Below are positions 50,780 through 59,890 of a stretch of 64,000 nt of DNA, piece by piece. The stretch is taken from positions 434,001 to 498,000 of the forward strand of contig NZ_SBIW01000008.1 of assembly GCF_004054195.1 (NCBI RefSeq), written 5' to 3'. The notes under the pieces are model-generated. The model was not told the origin of the DNA. It worked only from the letters and a program-made list of their open reading frames with translations, and ran no database searches. Positions within the stretch are counted from its first letter, which is position 1; each line of letters begins with the position of its first letter. Origin of the DNA: Mucilaginibacter gilvus. GTDB taxonomy: Bacteria; Bacteroidota; Bacteroidia; Sphingobacteriales; Sphingobacteriaceae. Both the position numbers and the translations under genes were made by a program.

Positions 50780-50967
50780 GTTGTAAAGTTGAAATGTTTT
50801 AAGGTTGAAATGTTGCCATCCCTTTTAACTTTGGATTTTGTTTTGTGCGGTGGCGGGGCGAGTGATTACCTTATTGCTCCTTTTGAAAGGGGCCGCATGA
50901 TAGTGAAACGAATTTTGCAGAAAGTTAGCGTAACTTTACAACTTTAAAACGTTTCAACATTCCAACA
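50780..50967. repeat. GTTGTAAAGTTGAAATG inverted pair between DUF1599 and folP
   Basis: TTGTAAAGTTGAAATGTTTT then AAGGTTGAAATGTTG (50780-50815) faces TAACTTTACAACTTTAAAAC then GTTTCAACATTCCAAC (50931-50966). A stem of this size would reach across the divergent promoter region. Confidence 0.7.
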
Positions 50968-50973
50968 AATCCA

Positions 50974-51831
50974 GTGGCTAAAGATACATTTTTTCAGAAA
51001 AAAGTAACCCTGAATGCCGGCGGTAAATTGATAGACCTGTCATCCTCAAAAGTGATGGGCATAATCAATATCACGCCCGATTCTTTTTACGCAGGTAGTC
51101 GCAAAACGGAAGCGACATCAGTAATACAACAAGCCGAAAAAATGTTATGCGATGGCGCAACTTTCCTCGACCTCGGCGCTTACTCCTCGCGCCCCGGCGC
51201 TATAGATATTTCTGTTGAGGAAGAAACAGAACGACTAATTCCCGCTGTTGAAGCCATCGTGAAAAACTTCCCTGAAGCTATTATATCCATCGATACTTTT
51301 CGCGCAAGCGTTGCCGAGGCTGCCATAAAAGCGGGAGCGCATATTATCAACGATATTTCGGGCGGTAGTTTGGATGCCGAAATGTTTGCCACCGCTGCCC
51401 GCTTGCAAGTGCCTTATATTTTAATGCACATGAAAGGCACACCGCAAAATATGGTGCAGCAGGCACAGTACGAAGATGTTTTTGCTGAAGTGTTTGATTA
51501 TTTTGTGAAAAAAGTATACCGGCTGAAGCAATTGGGCGTACACGATATCATCATCGACCCAGGTTTCGGCTTTGCCAAAACAGCGGAACAAGGTTATGCC
51601 TTAATGAGTCGTATGGAGGAATTTAATGTGCTGCAACTGCCGGTATTGGTAGGTGTCTCGCGTAAGCGGATGATCTACGGTTTACTGGGCCACACCGCCG
51701 AAGAAGCACTGAACGGTACCACGGTTTTAAATACCATCGCGCTTACTAAAGGAGCCGGAATATTACGAGTACACGATGTTAGGGAAGCAGTAGAGGCGGT
51801 GAAAATTTGGGAAGTCTGTAATCCAAATTAA
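50974..51831 (+). CDS. folP: Dihydropteroate synthase
   Basis: FolP joins pABA to the pterin diphosphate in folate synthesis and is the sulfonamide target. The 285-residue TIM barrel has GIINITPDSFY, ISIDTFRASVAEAA, HMKGTPQNM and the end GVSRKRMIYG. A GTG start at 50974 is used, since no ATG precedes the conserved part. It diverges from the DUF1599 operon. Confidence 0.95.
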   Translation: MAKDTFFQKKVTLNAGGKLIDLSSSKVMGIINITPDSFYAGSRKTEATSVIQQAEKMLCDGATFLDLGAYSSRPGAIDISVEEETERLIPAVEAIVKNFPEAIISIDTFRASVAEAAIKAGAHIINDISGGSLDAEMFATAARLQVPYILMHMKGTPQNMVQQAQYEDVFAEVFDYFVKKVYRLKQLGVHDIIIDPGFGFAKTAEQGYALMSRMEEFNVLQLPVLVGVSRKRMIYGLLGHTAEEALNGTTVLNTIALTKGAGILRVHDVREAVEAVKIWEVCNPN

Positions 51832-51837
51832 TTTACT

Positions 51838-51893
51838 TTATCCGTTGTAATCTGCTGCAATGTTGTCAGTTACGTTGGTATCCAGTATCAGTG
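51838..51893 (-). pseudogene. 3' remnant of a third small-lipoprotein paralog
   Basis: The minus strand reads TLILDTNVTDNIAADYNG followed by TAA. This aligns with the ending DTITIGTTVTDGIASEYVKL of the gene at 52329-52718. No start or upstream part is left before the next gene's stop. It shows that the lipoprotein family here once had three members. Confidence 0.6.
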
Positions 51894-51915
51894 TTTATCC
51901 ATGCAGCCCTATCTA

Positions 51916-52317
51916 TTATTTTGAACGCACTTTAAAGTATTGATACGAAGGTCCGTCAGCGGCAGACGTCCCAGTAATGATAGACTGCGGAGTTTCTGTC
52001 CAGGCATCGCTATAGTCGGGGTTGGTGAAAGTTATTCTGCCAAATTTCAAGGTATCTCTTATTTCGGTTATCTTAATGCTGAATTTACCACTGGCGGTAA
52101 CCTTATTCTCCAGGTATTTTACATAGGTGCTATCGCTGTTAAACTGGTACATGTTGCCGCTGTTGGTAATGGCTCTTGCTGGAGCAAGGCCGCCATGTAC
52201 ATATGCTAATTCCCATCTGCCAAACAGGCCAGGGGTAACCTGTGCGTTTTTTTCTTTTTTGCAGGATGCGAGGCCAATAACTATGGCTACAAGTAATAAG
52301 GCTTTTTTCATGTTCAT
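51916..52317 (-). CDS. Small lipoprotein, paralog 1
   Basis: The 133-residue protein has a lipoprotein signal (GLASCKKEK, Cys about 19) and a lipocalin-like beta pattern: FGRWELAYVHGG, YQFNSDSTYVKYLENKVTAS, GKFSIKITE. The neighbour upstream has the same order of motifs. Function is unknown; the pair probably came from a tandem duplication. Confidence 0.75.
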   Translation of the reverse strand: MNMKKALLLVAIVIGLASCKKEKNAQVTPGLFGRWELAYVHGGLAPARAITNSGNMYQFNSDSTYVKYLENKVTASGKFSIKITEIRDTLKFGRITFTNPDYSDAWTETPQSIITGTSAADGPSYQYFKVRSK

Positions 52318-52328
52318 TTTTTTATAAC

Positions 52329-52718
52329 TTATTTTAGTTTAACATACTCGGATGCAATACCATCGGTTACGGTTGTACCAATGGTGATGGTGTCGCCCTT
52401 TATACGGAAGGCTTCCCGGTAATCGGACGTATTGAAAGCTATTGTGCCGTATCGGACACCTCCTTCGGTATTGGTTATTTTGATGTGGTATTTACCGCTT
52501 GCCGCAATTGCGTCGCCGGCGTACCGGTTATAGGTGCTGTCGCTTTTAAACTGGAAGATACTGCCGTTACCCGGGGAGAATTTATCGTAATGATAACTAA
52601 AGCCGCCATAGGTGGCGCGCAACTCGTATTTGCCAAATATACTTCCATCCAGCACATCGGTTTTAGTGCAGGCAGAGAGAAAGCATACGGTAGCTATCAA
52701 TAATAAAGCCCTCGTCAT
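52329..52718 (-). CDS. Small lipoprotein, paralog 2
   Basis: The 129-residue protein has a lipobox (CFLSACTKT) and FGKYELRATYGG, FQFKSDSTYNRYAGDAIAAS and GKYHIKITN, matching paralog 1 motif for motif. It lies 11 bp upstream of paralog 1, so they are co-transcribed. A third remnant lies at 51838-51893. Confidence 0.75.
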   Translation of the reverse strand: MTRALLLIATVCFLSACTKTDVLDGSIFGKYELRATYGGFSYHYDKFSPGNGSIFQFKSDSTYNRYAGDAIAASGKYHIKITNTEGGVRYGTIAFNTSDYREAFRIKGDTITIGTTVTDGIASEYVKLK

Positions 52719-52770
52719 AGTTAACTTGTTTATTACTATTACGACAGGCGGTGACTAAACGCTACAGAGA

Positions 52771-54558
52771 TTACTGTTTATTGGAGATTTCTCGCGCCTC
52801 TTTAATATTTATTCTCGCTTTGTGACCATGTTTTTCAAGTAGATAGAGGAGGTTAGCACCATTTATTAGAGTTAGAGGCTTTGACTTTACAAATTCATAA
52901 GCGTCTGGACCATAGTCTGACGTAGTAACCAAAATGCCTTTATTAGCGCCTTCATTGTGAACAGTCCCATATAAGTCTCTAACAGCAGCTACTCCGACGG
53001 TGTTAGTATACCTTTTTGCTTGGATGACAATTTTCCCACCTCTTATTGGATCTGGGTCAAACGCAATCGCGTCAACGCCACCATCACGACTCGCTTGTGT
53101 AACCTTAACTTCGCCGCCATTATGTGAAAATTCCTTGGCGAATATTTCTCTTATTAGATGTTCAAATTCTTCCCAAGGCATCGTTGCAAGATTGCTGCCT
53201 TCATCTAACAATCCTGCAACGTCATGTGACGATACAAATCTTTTGTCATTTTTATCTATATGAAGCAATGGTCTGATTGGTGTTATTCCGTATAATTTAC
53301 TGCTTCCAACGCCCTTGAAATTCTTAAAACATATTTTGGGGTCAATGTTTTTTAAATTTATTTCAACAAAATCTGATTTCTTTATTTGAATGGATAGTAT
53401 GCAACTACTTTCATCTTTCCCGGTTGCCTTATTGATATAATTGATCCAACCATTAAAGACAATTGCCTCTAAGGCATTTATAGTATCTGCTTGGTATAAC
53501 TCATGTATGGTTCGCAAAGTAATATTATACATTGTAGCATCAAAAACTTTAGCAAGTTGAGCTTCCGAAATAGCGTATTCCTTTAATTCCTTTTTAGTTG
53601 CGATGTATCGTACTTCAGAAACTTTTGGAAAGTCTTCGGAAGAGGGTAAAACGTAATCTACGATTAGAATTGAATTTTTGGGATTGTATTCTAAATCAAA
53701 ATCTTTTTTTACTAAGTCGGGATATTCAGAGTTGGTTAATACCATATCACAATACTCCACTGTTGCTGCTGCATCTTTTGAAAGGTAGTTCTGTTTCAGT
53801 ACATCAATCTTTGCATTAAATTCAATTTGCGATTGTAAATAATCGTTTTTCCTTTTTACCCAATCTTGTTCTTCTTTTAATAAATTTTCTTCAATGTATA
53901 CTCGCCGGTCTTTGGCCACCTGCAATTGTTCGTGGTATTTATCTTCTGCGGTTTTGTTGTCGACCTCTATACTTTTCTTCTGCTTTTCCCACAAATGATA
54001 ATCAAATTTGTAAACGCTTTCAGCAGTCAAAATCTTTTTTTCTTTGGAGGATTTGAAAATCTTATCACTGAAGGTAAATATTGGTTGATATTTTAAATTC
54101 GATTTATGGGGTGCCTTCGGAATAGGTTTAACCGATGGCTTAATCGGGTCTTTTATTTTAGCAAGTTCATTATGAATTTCATTAAACGGATTCTTCTCAG
54201 GGAATCTCTTTTTGTCCTTAATGGTTTCCCAAGTGATTGTATTATCAACATCTACCGCTTCGATTAAAATATTGTCAATCCGCTGATGTAAAGTTTGATA
54301 TTCTTTAGTTTGTTCTTCAGCATACTTTGTGTTACCTTCTTTGAATTGCTGGCTACTCAGTGACTGCTGGATTTTAAGCCATTTTTCGTCCCACTTTTGA
54401 AATTGAGCGGTAACCTTTCGTTCTAACATAGTTTGATCGCTGTCTTTAAATATCTTAAATTCAGATAAACCAATATGTGATAACTCAGCACAGAAAGTTA
54501 CTCTCCAAGTGGATGTGTTTTTTTGATAGTACCGTACCTTGTTTTGATTTGAATGCAT
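52771..54558 (-). CDS. Mrr-type restriction endonuclease protein with coiled-coil N-terminus
   Basis: The 595-residue protein ends in an Mrr-like nuclease domain (about 455-580): PWEEFEHLIREIFAKEF, the catalytic Asp in RDGGVDAIAFD (Asp496) and the QxK of IVIQAKRY (Gln513, Lys515). Before it lie a charged, partly coiled N-terminus (about 30-280) and a middle region (about 315-450) with LRTIHELYQADTINALEAIV. Mrr nucleases cut modified or foreign DNA; this one has no methylase or partner nearby. The gene is visibly more AT-rich than its neighbours, which suggests horizontal transfer. Confidence 0.82.
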   Translation of the reverse strand: MHSNQNKVRYYQKNTSTWRVTFCAELSHIGLSEFKIFKDSDQTMLERKVTAQFQKWDEKWLKIQQSLSSQQFKEGNTKYAEEQTKEYQTLHQRIDNILIEAVDVDNTITWETIKDKKRFPEKNPFNEIHNELAKIKDPIKPSVKPIPKAPHKSNLKYQPIFTFSDKIFKSSKEKKILTAESVYKFDYHLWEKQKKSIEVDNKTAEDKYHEQLQVAKDRRVYIEENLLKEEQDWVKRKNDYLQSQIEFNAKIDVLKQNYLSKDAAATVEYCDMVLTNSEYPDLVKKDFDLEYNPKNSILIVDYVLPSSEDFPKVSEVRYIATKKELKEYAISEAQLAKVFDATMYNITLRTIHELYQADTINALEAIVFNGWINYINKATGKDESSCILSIQIKKSDFVEINLKNIDPKICFKNFKGVGSSKLYGITPIRPLLHIDKNDKRFVSSHDVAGLLDEGSNLATMPWEEFEHLIREIFAKEFSHNGGEVKVTQASRDGGVDAIAFDPDPIRGGKIVIQAKRYTNTVGVAAVRDLYGTVHNEGANKGILVTTSDYGPDAYEFVKSKPLTLINGANLLYLLEKHGHKARINIKEAREISNKQ

Positions 54559-54620
54559 TGCGAGACTATTTAGGTCATGTAATATACTAATAAGACGGTA
54601 TTGAATGGTACATGAGGTGT

Positions 54621-56156
54621 TTAATTTTTCGCCGATACTACAACGCCATCCAGCATTTTCAATATCGAATCTACATACTCGCGGTTATTGGCCAGGCGGG
54701 GCACCTTATGCTGGCCGCCAATTTTGCCCTTTGCCTTCATCCAGTTGAAGAAAGTGCCTTCGGCTACTTTGCGCACTATGGGGCGGCGCAGGGCCATATC
54801 TTTAAAACGCTTGGCATCGTAATCGGAATTTACGCGGCGGAGGGTGAGATCGAGCAGATCGACAAAGCGCTCAAACTCGGCAGGTTTCTTTTCAAATTCT
54901 ATCAGCCATTCGTGCGCGCCGCACTGGTCGCCGCTGAAGTAAACGGGGGCGGCGGTGTAATCGCGGATGATAGCGCCGGTTTGGGCGCATGCTTCCGCCA
55001 GGGCACGTTCGGCATTGTCAATGATGATCTCCTCGCCAAAAGCATTGATAAAGTGCTTGGTACGGCCGGTGATGCTGATACGGTACGGCACCAGCGACGT
55101 AAATTTGATGGTATCGCCTATGAGGTACCGCCATAGGCCGGCATTGGTACTGATGATGAGGGCATAGTTTTTATCAAGTTCCACCTCATCCAGCGTGAGG
55201 GTTTGCGGATTTTCGTGGTGTAATTGTTCCAGCGGGAGAAACTCGTAGAAGATGCCGTAATCCAGCATCAGCAGCATGTCGCCCGGCTCCTCCAAATCCT
55301 GTATGCCGAAGAAACCTTCGGAAGCGTTATAGGTTTCGAGGTAGTACATCTCCTCATTCGGGATCAGTTTTTTAAACTGTTCGCGATACGGGGTAAAGTT
55401 TACCGCGCCGTGGAAGTATAATTCCAAATTTGGCCAAACTTCCAACAGATTTTTTTTGCCGGTAATCTCGAGGATGCGTTTAAACAGCAGGATGTTCCAG
55501 GTGGGTACTCCGCTAATGCTGGTAACGTTCACATCTTTGGTGGCATGGGCCATTTTCTCTATTTTTTCTTCGAAATTGTCCAGCAGGGCGATATCCAGGT
55601 GGGGGGTGCGGTAAAACTCCGCCCAAAGGGGGAGATTTTTCATGATCACTGCAGACAAGTCACCGAAGGAAGTATCGGCATTAAGCTGACCAATTTGGTG
55701 GCTGCCGCCAAGGGTTAAACTTTTGCCCGTAAAAATGCGGGCGTTGGGGCGGTTATTAAAGTAGATGGTAAGCATATCCTTGCCGCCCTTAAAATGGCAT
55801 TCTTCTAAGGATTCTTCGCTTACGGGGATGAATTTACTGCGGTCGCTGGTGGTGCCCGATGATTTTGCAAACCAGCGAATCTCTGACGGCCAAAGTACAT
55901 TTTGCTCGCCCTTCAGCATCCGCTCGATGTATGGTTTTAGTGTATCGTAGTTTTGGATGGGTACTTGCCGCTTAAAATCAGCCAGGCTTTCAATGCTTTT
56001 GTAATGGTGCTTTTTGCCCCACTCGGTATTCTCGGCACCGGCAACCAATCGCTCAAACCACTCTTCCTGTACTTCATTTGGGTATTTCATAAAAAGCTCT
56101 ATCTGGTGGATACGCTTTTTCATGAACCAGGTAAATACAGAGTTTATAATGGCCAT
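54621..56156 (-). CDS. GH3-family protein (acyl-adenylate/amido synthetase-like)
   Basis: The 511-residue protein is a GH3 homolog: an N-terminal FAKSSGTTSDRSKFIPVSEE, which is the ATP-binding loop, YYLETYNASEGFFGIQD and LWRYLIGDTIKFTS, and the C-terminal hinge ITGRTKHFINAFGEE. Plant GH3 enzymes conjugate amino acids to acids such as auxin; bacterial members are uncharacterised. It stands alone between Mrr and lptB. Confidence 0.85.
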   Translation of the reverse strand: MAIINSVFTWFMKKRIHQIELFMKYPNEVQEEWFERLVAGAENTEWGKKHHYKSIESLADFKRQVPIQNYDTLKPYIERMLKGEQNVLWPSEIRWFAKSSGTTSDRSKFIPVSEESLEECHFKGGKDMLTIYFNNRPNARIFTGKSLTLGGSHQIGQLNADTSFGDLSAVIMKNLPLWAEFYRTPHLDIALLDNFEEKIEKMAHATKDVNVTSISGVPTWNILLFKRILEITGKKNLLEVWPNLELYFHGAVNFTPYREQFKKLIPNEEMYYLETYNASEGFFGIQDLEEPGDMLLMLDYGIFYEFLPLEQLHHENPQTLTLDEVELDKNYALIISTNAGLWRYLIGDTIKFTSLVPYRISITGRTKHFINAFGEEIIIDNAERALAEACAQTGAIIRDYTAAPVYFSGDQCGAHEWLIEFEKKPAEFERFVDLLDLTLRRVNSDYDAKRFKDMALRRPIVRKVAEGTFFNWMKAKGKIGGQHKVPRLANNREYVDSILKMLDGVVVSAKN

Positions 56157-56169
56157 AGGTGGGGGTATT

Positions 56170-56267
56170 AGTTCATAGGTTATAGATCATGGTTCATTGT
56201 AAAATGTATAGTTATAGCAACTAACCGCAATCTATACCCTACGAACCATCAGCTATGATCTATGAAC
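56170..56267. repeat. GTTCATAGGTTATAGATCATGG inverted pair
   Basis: GTTCATAGGTTATAGATCAT then GGTTC (56170-56196) faces GAACCATCAGCTATGATCTA then TGAAC (56241-56267). It belongs to the CCATAGACCATAG vocabulary seen at 44455-44550. Confidence 0.7.
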
Positions 56268-56278
56268 AAATATATTAT

Positions 56279-57019
56279 TTACTGAGCAAAGGTTTTTCTT
56301 TTCAATACAAAATTCGCGCCGAGGTAAACTTTGCGCACCATTTCGTTGGCGGCAAGTACCTCGGGGACGCCCGATTCCAACAATTTGCCCTCGAAGAGCA
56401 AATAAGCGCGGTCGGTAATGGAAAGGGTTTCCTGTACGTTGTGGTCGGTAATTAATATACCAATGTTGCGGTGCCTCAACTTGGCAACCATGGCCTGGAT
56501 CTCTTCCACGGCAATCGGGTCAACACCTGCAAAAGGTTCATCCAATAAAATAAAATTGGGTTCGGCTGCCAGTGCACGGGCAATTTCGGTACGGCGACGC
56601 TCACCACCGCTTAGCAGATCACCACGGTTTCTGCGTACTTTATGCAAACTAAATTCGTCTATCAGTTCCTCCAGTTTATCGCGCTGCTGGTCCTTAGGCA
56701 TTTTACCCATTTCCAGCACAGCCTTAATGTTATCTTCTACCGATAGCTTACGGAAGACCGATGCCTCCTGTGCCAGGTAGCCAATGCCTTTTTGCGCACG
56801 GCGGTACATGGGTTCGCCGGTTATCTCTTCGTCGTCCAAAAAAATCTTGCCTTCGTTGGGTTTTATCAGCCCCACTATCATGTAAAACGAAGTAGTTTTC
56901 CCGGCGCCGTTCGGCCCTAATAAACCCACAATTTCGCCCTGCGACACATTGAACGTGACATCGTTAACAACGCTGCGCTGTTTATATTTTTTTACTAAAT
57001 TCTCTGCCCGAAGGATCAT
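56279..57019 (-). CDS. lptB: LPS export ABC transporter ATP-binding protein LptB
   Basis: LptB powers LPS extraction from the inner membrane with LptF, LptG and LptC. The 246-residue ABC ATPase has Walker A GPNGAGKT, the signature LSGGERRRTEIARAL and Walker B FILLDEPFAGVDP, followed by ITDHNVQETLSI. The permease genes are not in the window. Confidence 0.92.
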   Translation of the reverse strand: MILRAENLVKKYKQRSVVNDVTFNVSQGEIVGLLGPNGAGKTTSFYMIVGLIKPNEGKIFLDDEEITGEPMYRRAQKGIGYLAQEASVFRKLSVEDNIKAVLEMGKMPKDQQRDKLEELIDEFSLHKVRRNRGDLLSGGERRRTEIARALAAEPNFILLDEPFAGVDPIAVEEIQAMVAKLRHRNIGILITDHNVQETLSITDRAYLLFEGKLLESGVPEVLAANEMVRKVYLGANFVLKRKTFAQ

Positions 57020-57024
57020 ACCTG

Positions 57025-57166
57025 TAATTCAAAATTTAAAAGTCAAAATTCAAAAGTGTGCAAACTGCTAATACAACTCACATTTCGCTTTTTTATTCTG
57101 ATCGTTCTTAATATTCTTCAAAATTAAACAGTCTTGGTTTTGACTTTTTAATTTTGACTTTTAACT
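57025..57166. repeat. AATTCAAAATTTAAAAGTCAAA inverted pair
   Basis: AATTCAAAATTTAAAAGTCA followed by AAATTCAAAAGTG at the left faces TTTTGACTTTTTAATTTTGA followed by CTTTTAACTT at the right, between lptB and recJ. Confidence 0.65.
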
Positions 57167-58861
57167 TATTCTTATCCCTTTTATATTCAACTGGATGGTT
57201 CGCTGTTCGCGCCAAACATTTTCTTCTATGACGTAGCAAATATCAAAAGGCACACCTGGTTTTAGTTGTGGCAAATATTCTGCATGGTTAAAAGCGATGC
57301 AACTAAACGATGCCGAACCCGGTTGCATCACACTCATTTTTACGTGATTGCCGCCCACCAGGCCTGCATTGCCGCTAACATACACATTTTTGCTCAGTAA
57401 TACCGGCGCCATGTTCTCCGGCCCGAAAGGCGCAAACTGGTTCAATATCCGGAAGAATTTTGATTCGATATCAGTTAATTCGATCTCAGCATCTATCAAG
57501 ATCTGCTGGATCAATTGTTCATCGGTAATGGTGCTGCTTACTACTTCTTCAAACCGGGCAATAAAAGCAGGCACCTGTTCGGGCTGCATCGTAAGCCCGG
57601 CCGCGTATTTGTGCCCACCAAATTGCAGCAACAGATCGCTGCATCCGCAAAGCGCCTCGTAAAGATCATACCCCAAAACCGAGCGTGCCGAACCTGCCAC
57701 ATGCCCGTTACTGCGGGTAAGCACCACGGTTGGGCGGTAATATTTTTCGGTAAGGCGCGAAGCCACAATTCCTATAACGCCCTTGTGCCAGCCTTCGTTA
57801 AAAACTACTGTGGATTTTTTGCCGATCAGGATGGCATCGTTATCTATCAGGCTCAGGGCCTCGTCGGTTATTTGCTGGTCGTGCCCCTTGCGTTCCTGGT
57901 TAAGTTCATTTATCAATAGGCCCTGCTCTTTTGCTTCGTCCTCGTGGCAGGCTATTAATAGCCTCACGGCATGTTTAGCATCGTGTATCCGCCCGGCGGC
58001 GTTAATACGCGGGCCCAATAAAAATACCACGTCACTTATGGTGTAAGGCCCTTTGCGGCCGGCAACTTCCATCAGCATTTTTATGCCGATACAGGGGTTC
58101 TCATTTATTTTTTGCAGACCAAGATATGCAATTACACGGTTTTCGCCGCTGATATGCACAATATCGCAAGCAATGCTGATAGCAGCAAGGTCGAAATAAT
58201 TGCTTACTTCTTCAAAGGGCAGGTCGTGTACCTCTGCATAGGCCTGAGCCAGTTTTAGCCCAATGCCACAGCCCGAAAGTTCTTTATAAGGATATTGACA
58301 ATCGGCACGTTTGGGGTCGAGCACGGCAACGGCAGCGGGCAGCTCATCGCCCGGTAAGTGGTGATCGCAAATGATGAAATCTACCCCCAACGTATTGGCA
58401 TAGGCAATTTTATCAACGGATTTGATCCCACAATCCAGCGCGATGATGAGGCTAAAGCCGTTCGTAGCTGCATAATCTATACCAGCAGTAGAGATGCCAT
58501 AACCTTCTTTGTACCTGTCGGGAATGTAATATTCGATGTTAGCGTGGTGCTTTTTAAAAAAGCTGTAAACCAAAGCAACGGAAGTGGTGCCATCTACATC
58601 ATAATCGCCATATATTAAAATCTTTTCGTTTGCAGCGATAGCGGCATCTATACGGGTGATGGCCTTCTCCATATCCTGCATCAGGAAAGGATCGTGCAGG
58701 TGCAACGGACTTGGGCGGAAAAAGTATTTGGCTTCCTCAAAATCGCGGATGCCGCGCTGGGCCAGCATATTGCTCAAAACCTTGCTGATGTTAAGCTGCT
58801 CTGCCAGTTGCTGCACTATCTCCCCATCTGCCGCATCTTTTAACACCCACCGTTTGGCCAT
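57161..58861 (-). CDS. recJ: Single-stranded-DNA-specific exonuclease RecJ
   Basis: RecJ is the 5'-3' ssDNA exonuclease of recombination and repair. The 566-residue DHH protein has YGDYDVDGTTSVAL near 75-88, IICDHHLPGD, LGPRINAAGRI and the DHHA1 part GHVAGSARS and FGGHKYAAGLTM. The start at 58861 (MAKRWVLKDA) matches the family; a longer frame to 58918 adds only a hydrophobic stretch. Confidence 0.95.
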   Translation of the reverse strand: MAKRWVLKDAADGEIVQQLAEQLNISKVLSNMLAQRGIRDFEEAKYFFRPSPLHLHDPFLMQDMEKAITRIDAAIAANEKILIYGDYDVDGTTSVALVYSFFKKHHANIEYYIPDRYKEGYGISTAGIDYAATNGFSLIIALDCGIKSVDKIAYANTLGVDFIICDHHLPGDELPAAVAVLDPKRADCQYPYKELSGCGIGLKLAQAYAEVHDLPFEEVSNYFDLAAISIACDIVHISGENRVIAYLGLQKINENPCIGIKMLMEVAGRKGPYTISDVVFLLGPRINAAGRIHDAKHAVRLLIACHEDEAKEQGLLINELNQERKGHDQQITDEALSLIDNDAILIGKKSTVVFNEGWHKGVIGIVASRLTEKYYRPTVVLTRSNGHVAGSARSVLGYDLYEALCGCSDLLLQFGGHKYAAGLTMQPEQVPAFIARFEEVVSSTITDEQLIQQILIDAEIELTDIESKFFRILNQFAPFGPENMAPVLLSKNVYVSGNAGLVGGNHVKMSVMQPGSASFSCIAFNHAEYLPQLKPGVPFDICYVIEENVWREQRTIQLNIKGIRIS

Positions 58862-58895
58862 AAATATTGTTAGATTTTTTAGGGTGTAAAGATAG

Positions 58896-58935
58896 GAAAA
58901 AGAGAAGCAAGAGGGCAAGATGCAAGATTAAGAGA
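58896..58935. repeat. Purine-rich GAGAAGCAAGAGGGCAAGATG repeat
   Basis: AAAAAGAGAAGCAAGAGGGC followed by AAGATGCAAGATTAAGAG is one more copy of the purine-rich family seen at 16354 and 25347. Confidence 0.55.
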
Positions 58936-58971
58936 ACATTTTTTTAATACTTTAGTAATACACTAATTATT

Positions 58972-59274
58972 ATGATCTACTACACCCAACTCATATTTAT
59001 AAAACCCGGATGCGAGGAAGAGTTTCACGCATTCGAGGATAAAGTACTGCCGCTTTTAAAAGAGCACAACGGCATACTCGTTTACCGTATCAGGCCGGAT
59101 GCCAGCGCTTTTATAACAAGCACCGAACCATTACCCTACGAAATTCACCTGGTAACCTTTGGCAGTAAAGCAGATTTTGAAGACTATAAAACCGACCCGA
59201 AACGACTGGCGTTTATGGAAATGAAGGATAGGTCAGTAGAGAAGATCGTTCTGATTGAGGGGGTGGCGTTGTGA
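58972..59274 (+). CDS. DUF1330-like small protein
   Basis: The 100-residue soluble protein has the dimeric alpha-beta-barrel pattern: YYTQLIFIKPGCEEEFHAFE, LLKEHNGILVYRI and LVTFGSKADFEDYKTDPKRL, ending EKIVLIEGVAL. DUF1330 and related ferredoxin-like domains act as small enzymes or binding proteins; the role here is unknown. Confidence 0.8.
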   Translation: MIYYTQLIFIKPGCEEEFHAFEDKVLPLLKEHNGILVYRIRPDASAFITSTEPLPYEIHLVTFGSKADFEDYKTDPKRLAFMEMKDRSVEKIVLIEGVAL

Positions 59275-59328
59275 GAATACCTGGCGGCTTTTTGCATCAC
59301 AACACCAACGACGAAAACATCAATTATC

Positions 59329-59448
59329 GCCGTCGGTTTTAACCGACGGAATAATGCAATACGCAATTGGCTTTAGCCAAACCCTTTTCACGGATTCGGC
59401 TAAAGCCAATAATTTATTTGCCCGTTCCGTCGGTTGAAACCGACGGCA
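59329..59448. repeat. Nested palindromic element CCGTCGGTT...GGCTTTAGCC
   Basis: The outer arms CGCCGTCGGTTTTAACCGAC then GGAA (59329-59352) and TTCCGTCGGTTGAAACCGAC then GGCA (59425-59448) are each palindromic and also complement each other. Between them ATTGGCTTTAGCCAA (59366-59380) faces TTCGGCTAAAGCCAAT (59395-59410). The element fills the space between two convergent genes. Confidence 0.85.
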
Positions 59449-59479
59449 ATGGATTTGTTAAAGCGGTAGGTTCTGCGCT

Positions 59480-59755
59480 TTAGAATTTGGTGATCTCTTC
59501 TTTCTCGTCCGGCGTATCACCTTTGCGCTCCACGGTGATGGTGCATTCGGTTAACAATGCCGCTGCTGCGCCAACGGCTGCCAGCACGGGTGCCATTAAA
59601 AGTCCAACCAACCCATAACTCACCGGGAAGCTCATCATTTCTTTACCGTCGTGATTGGTGATGGTGATTTTGGTTACGCTGCCTTCGTTTATCAGTTCCT
59701 TTACTTTTTTAACGATGCTTTCTCCGTTAATAGAGAATGATTCTTTTATTGCCAT
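59480..59755 (-). CDS. DUF4342 family protein
   Basis: The 91-residue protein has the DUF4342 pattern IVKKVKELINEGSVTKITIT, a middle hydrophobic segment (about 47-67, GLVGLLMAPVLAAVGAAAAL) and a charged end. The function is unknown. It lies alone between a palindromic element and the methyltransferase. Confidence 0.8.
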   Translation of the reverse strand: MAIKESFSINGESIVKKVKELINEGSVTKITITNHDGKEMMSFPVSYGLVGLLMAPVLAAVGAAAALLTECTITVERKGDTPDEKEEITKF

Positions 59756-59890
59756 GATATGTAAGTATTTGGGTTTGCTTTGATGTTATTTGAATATTGG
59801 ACAGTAAAGTGCTCAATTTGTTACAGCCGTCGGGGTTATCCACTTAAATGCAAAGCTGAAAACGCACAAGTAGCGGTTATATTTCATTTA

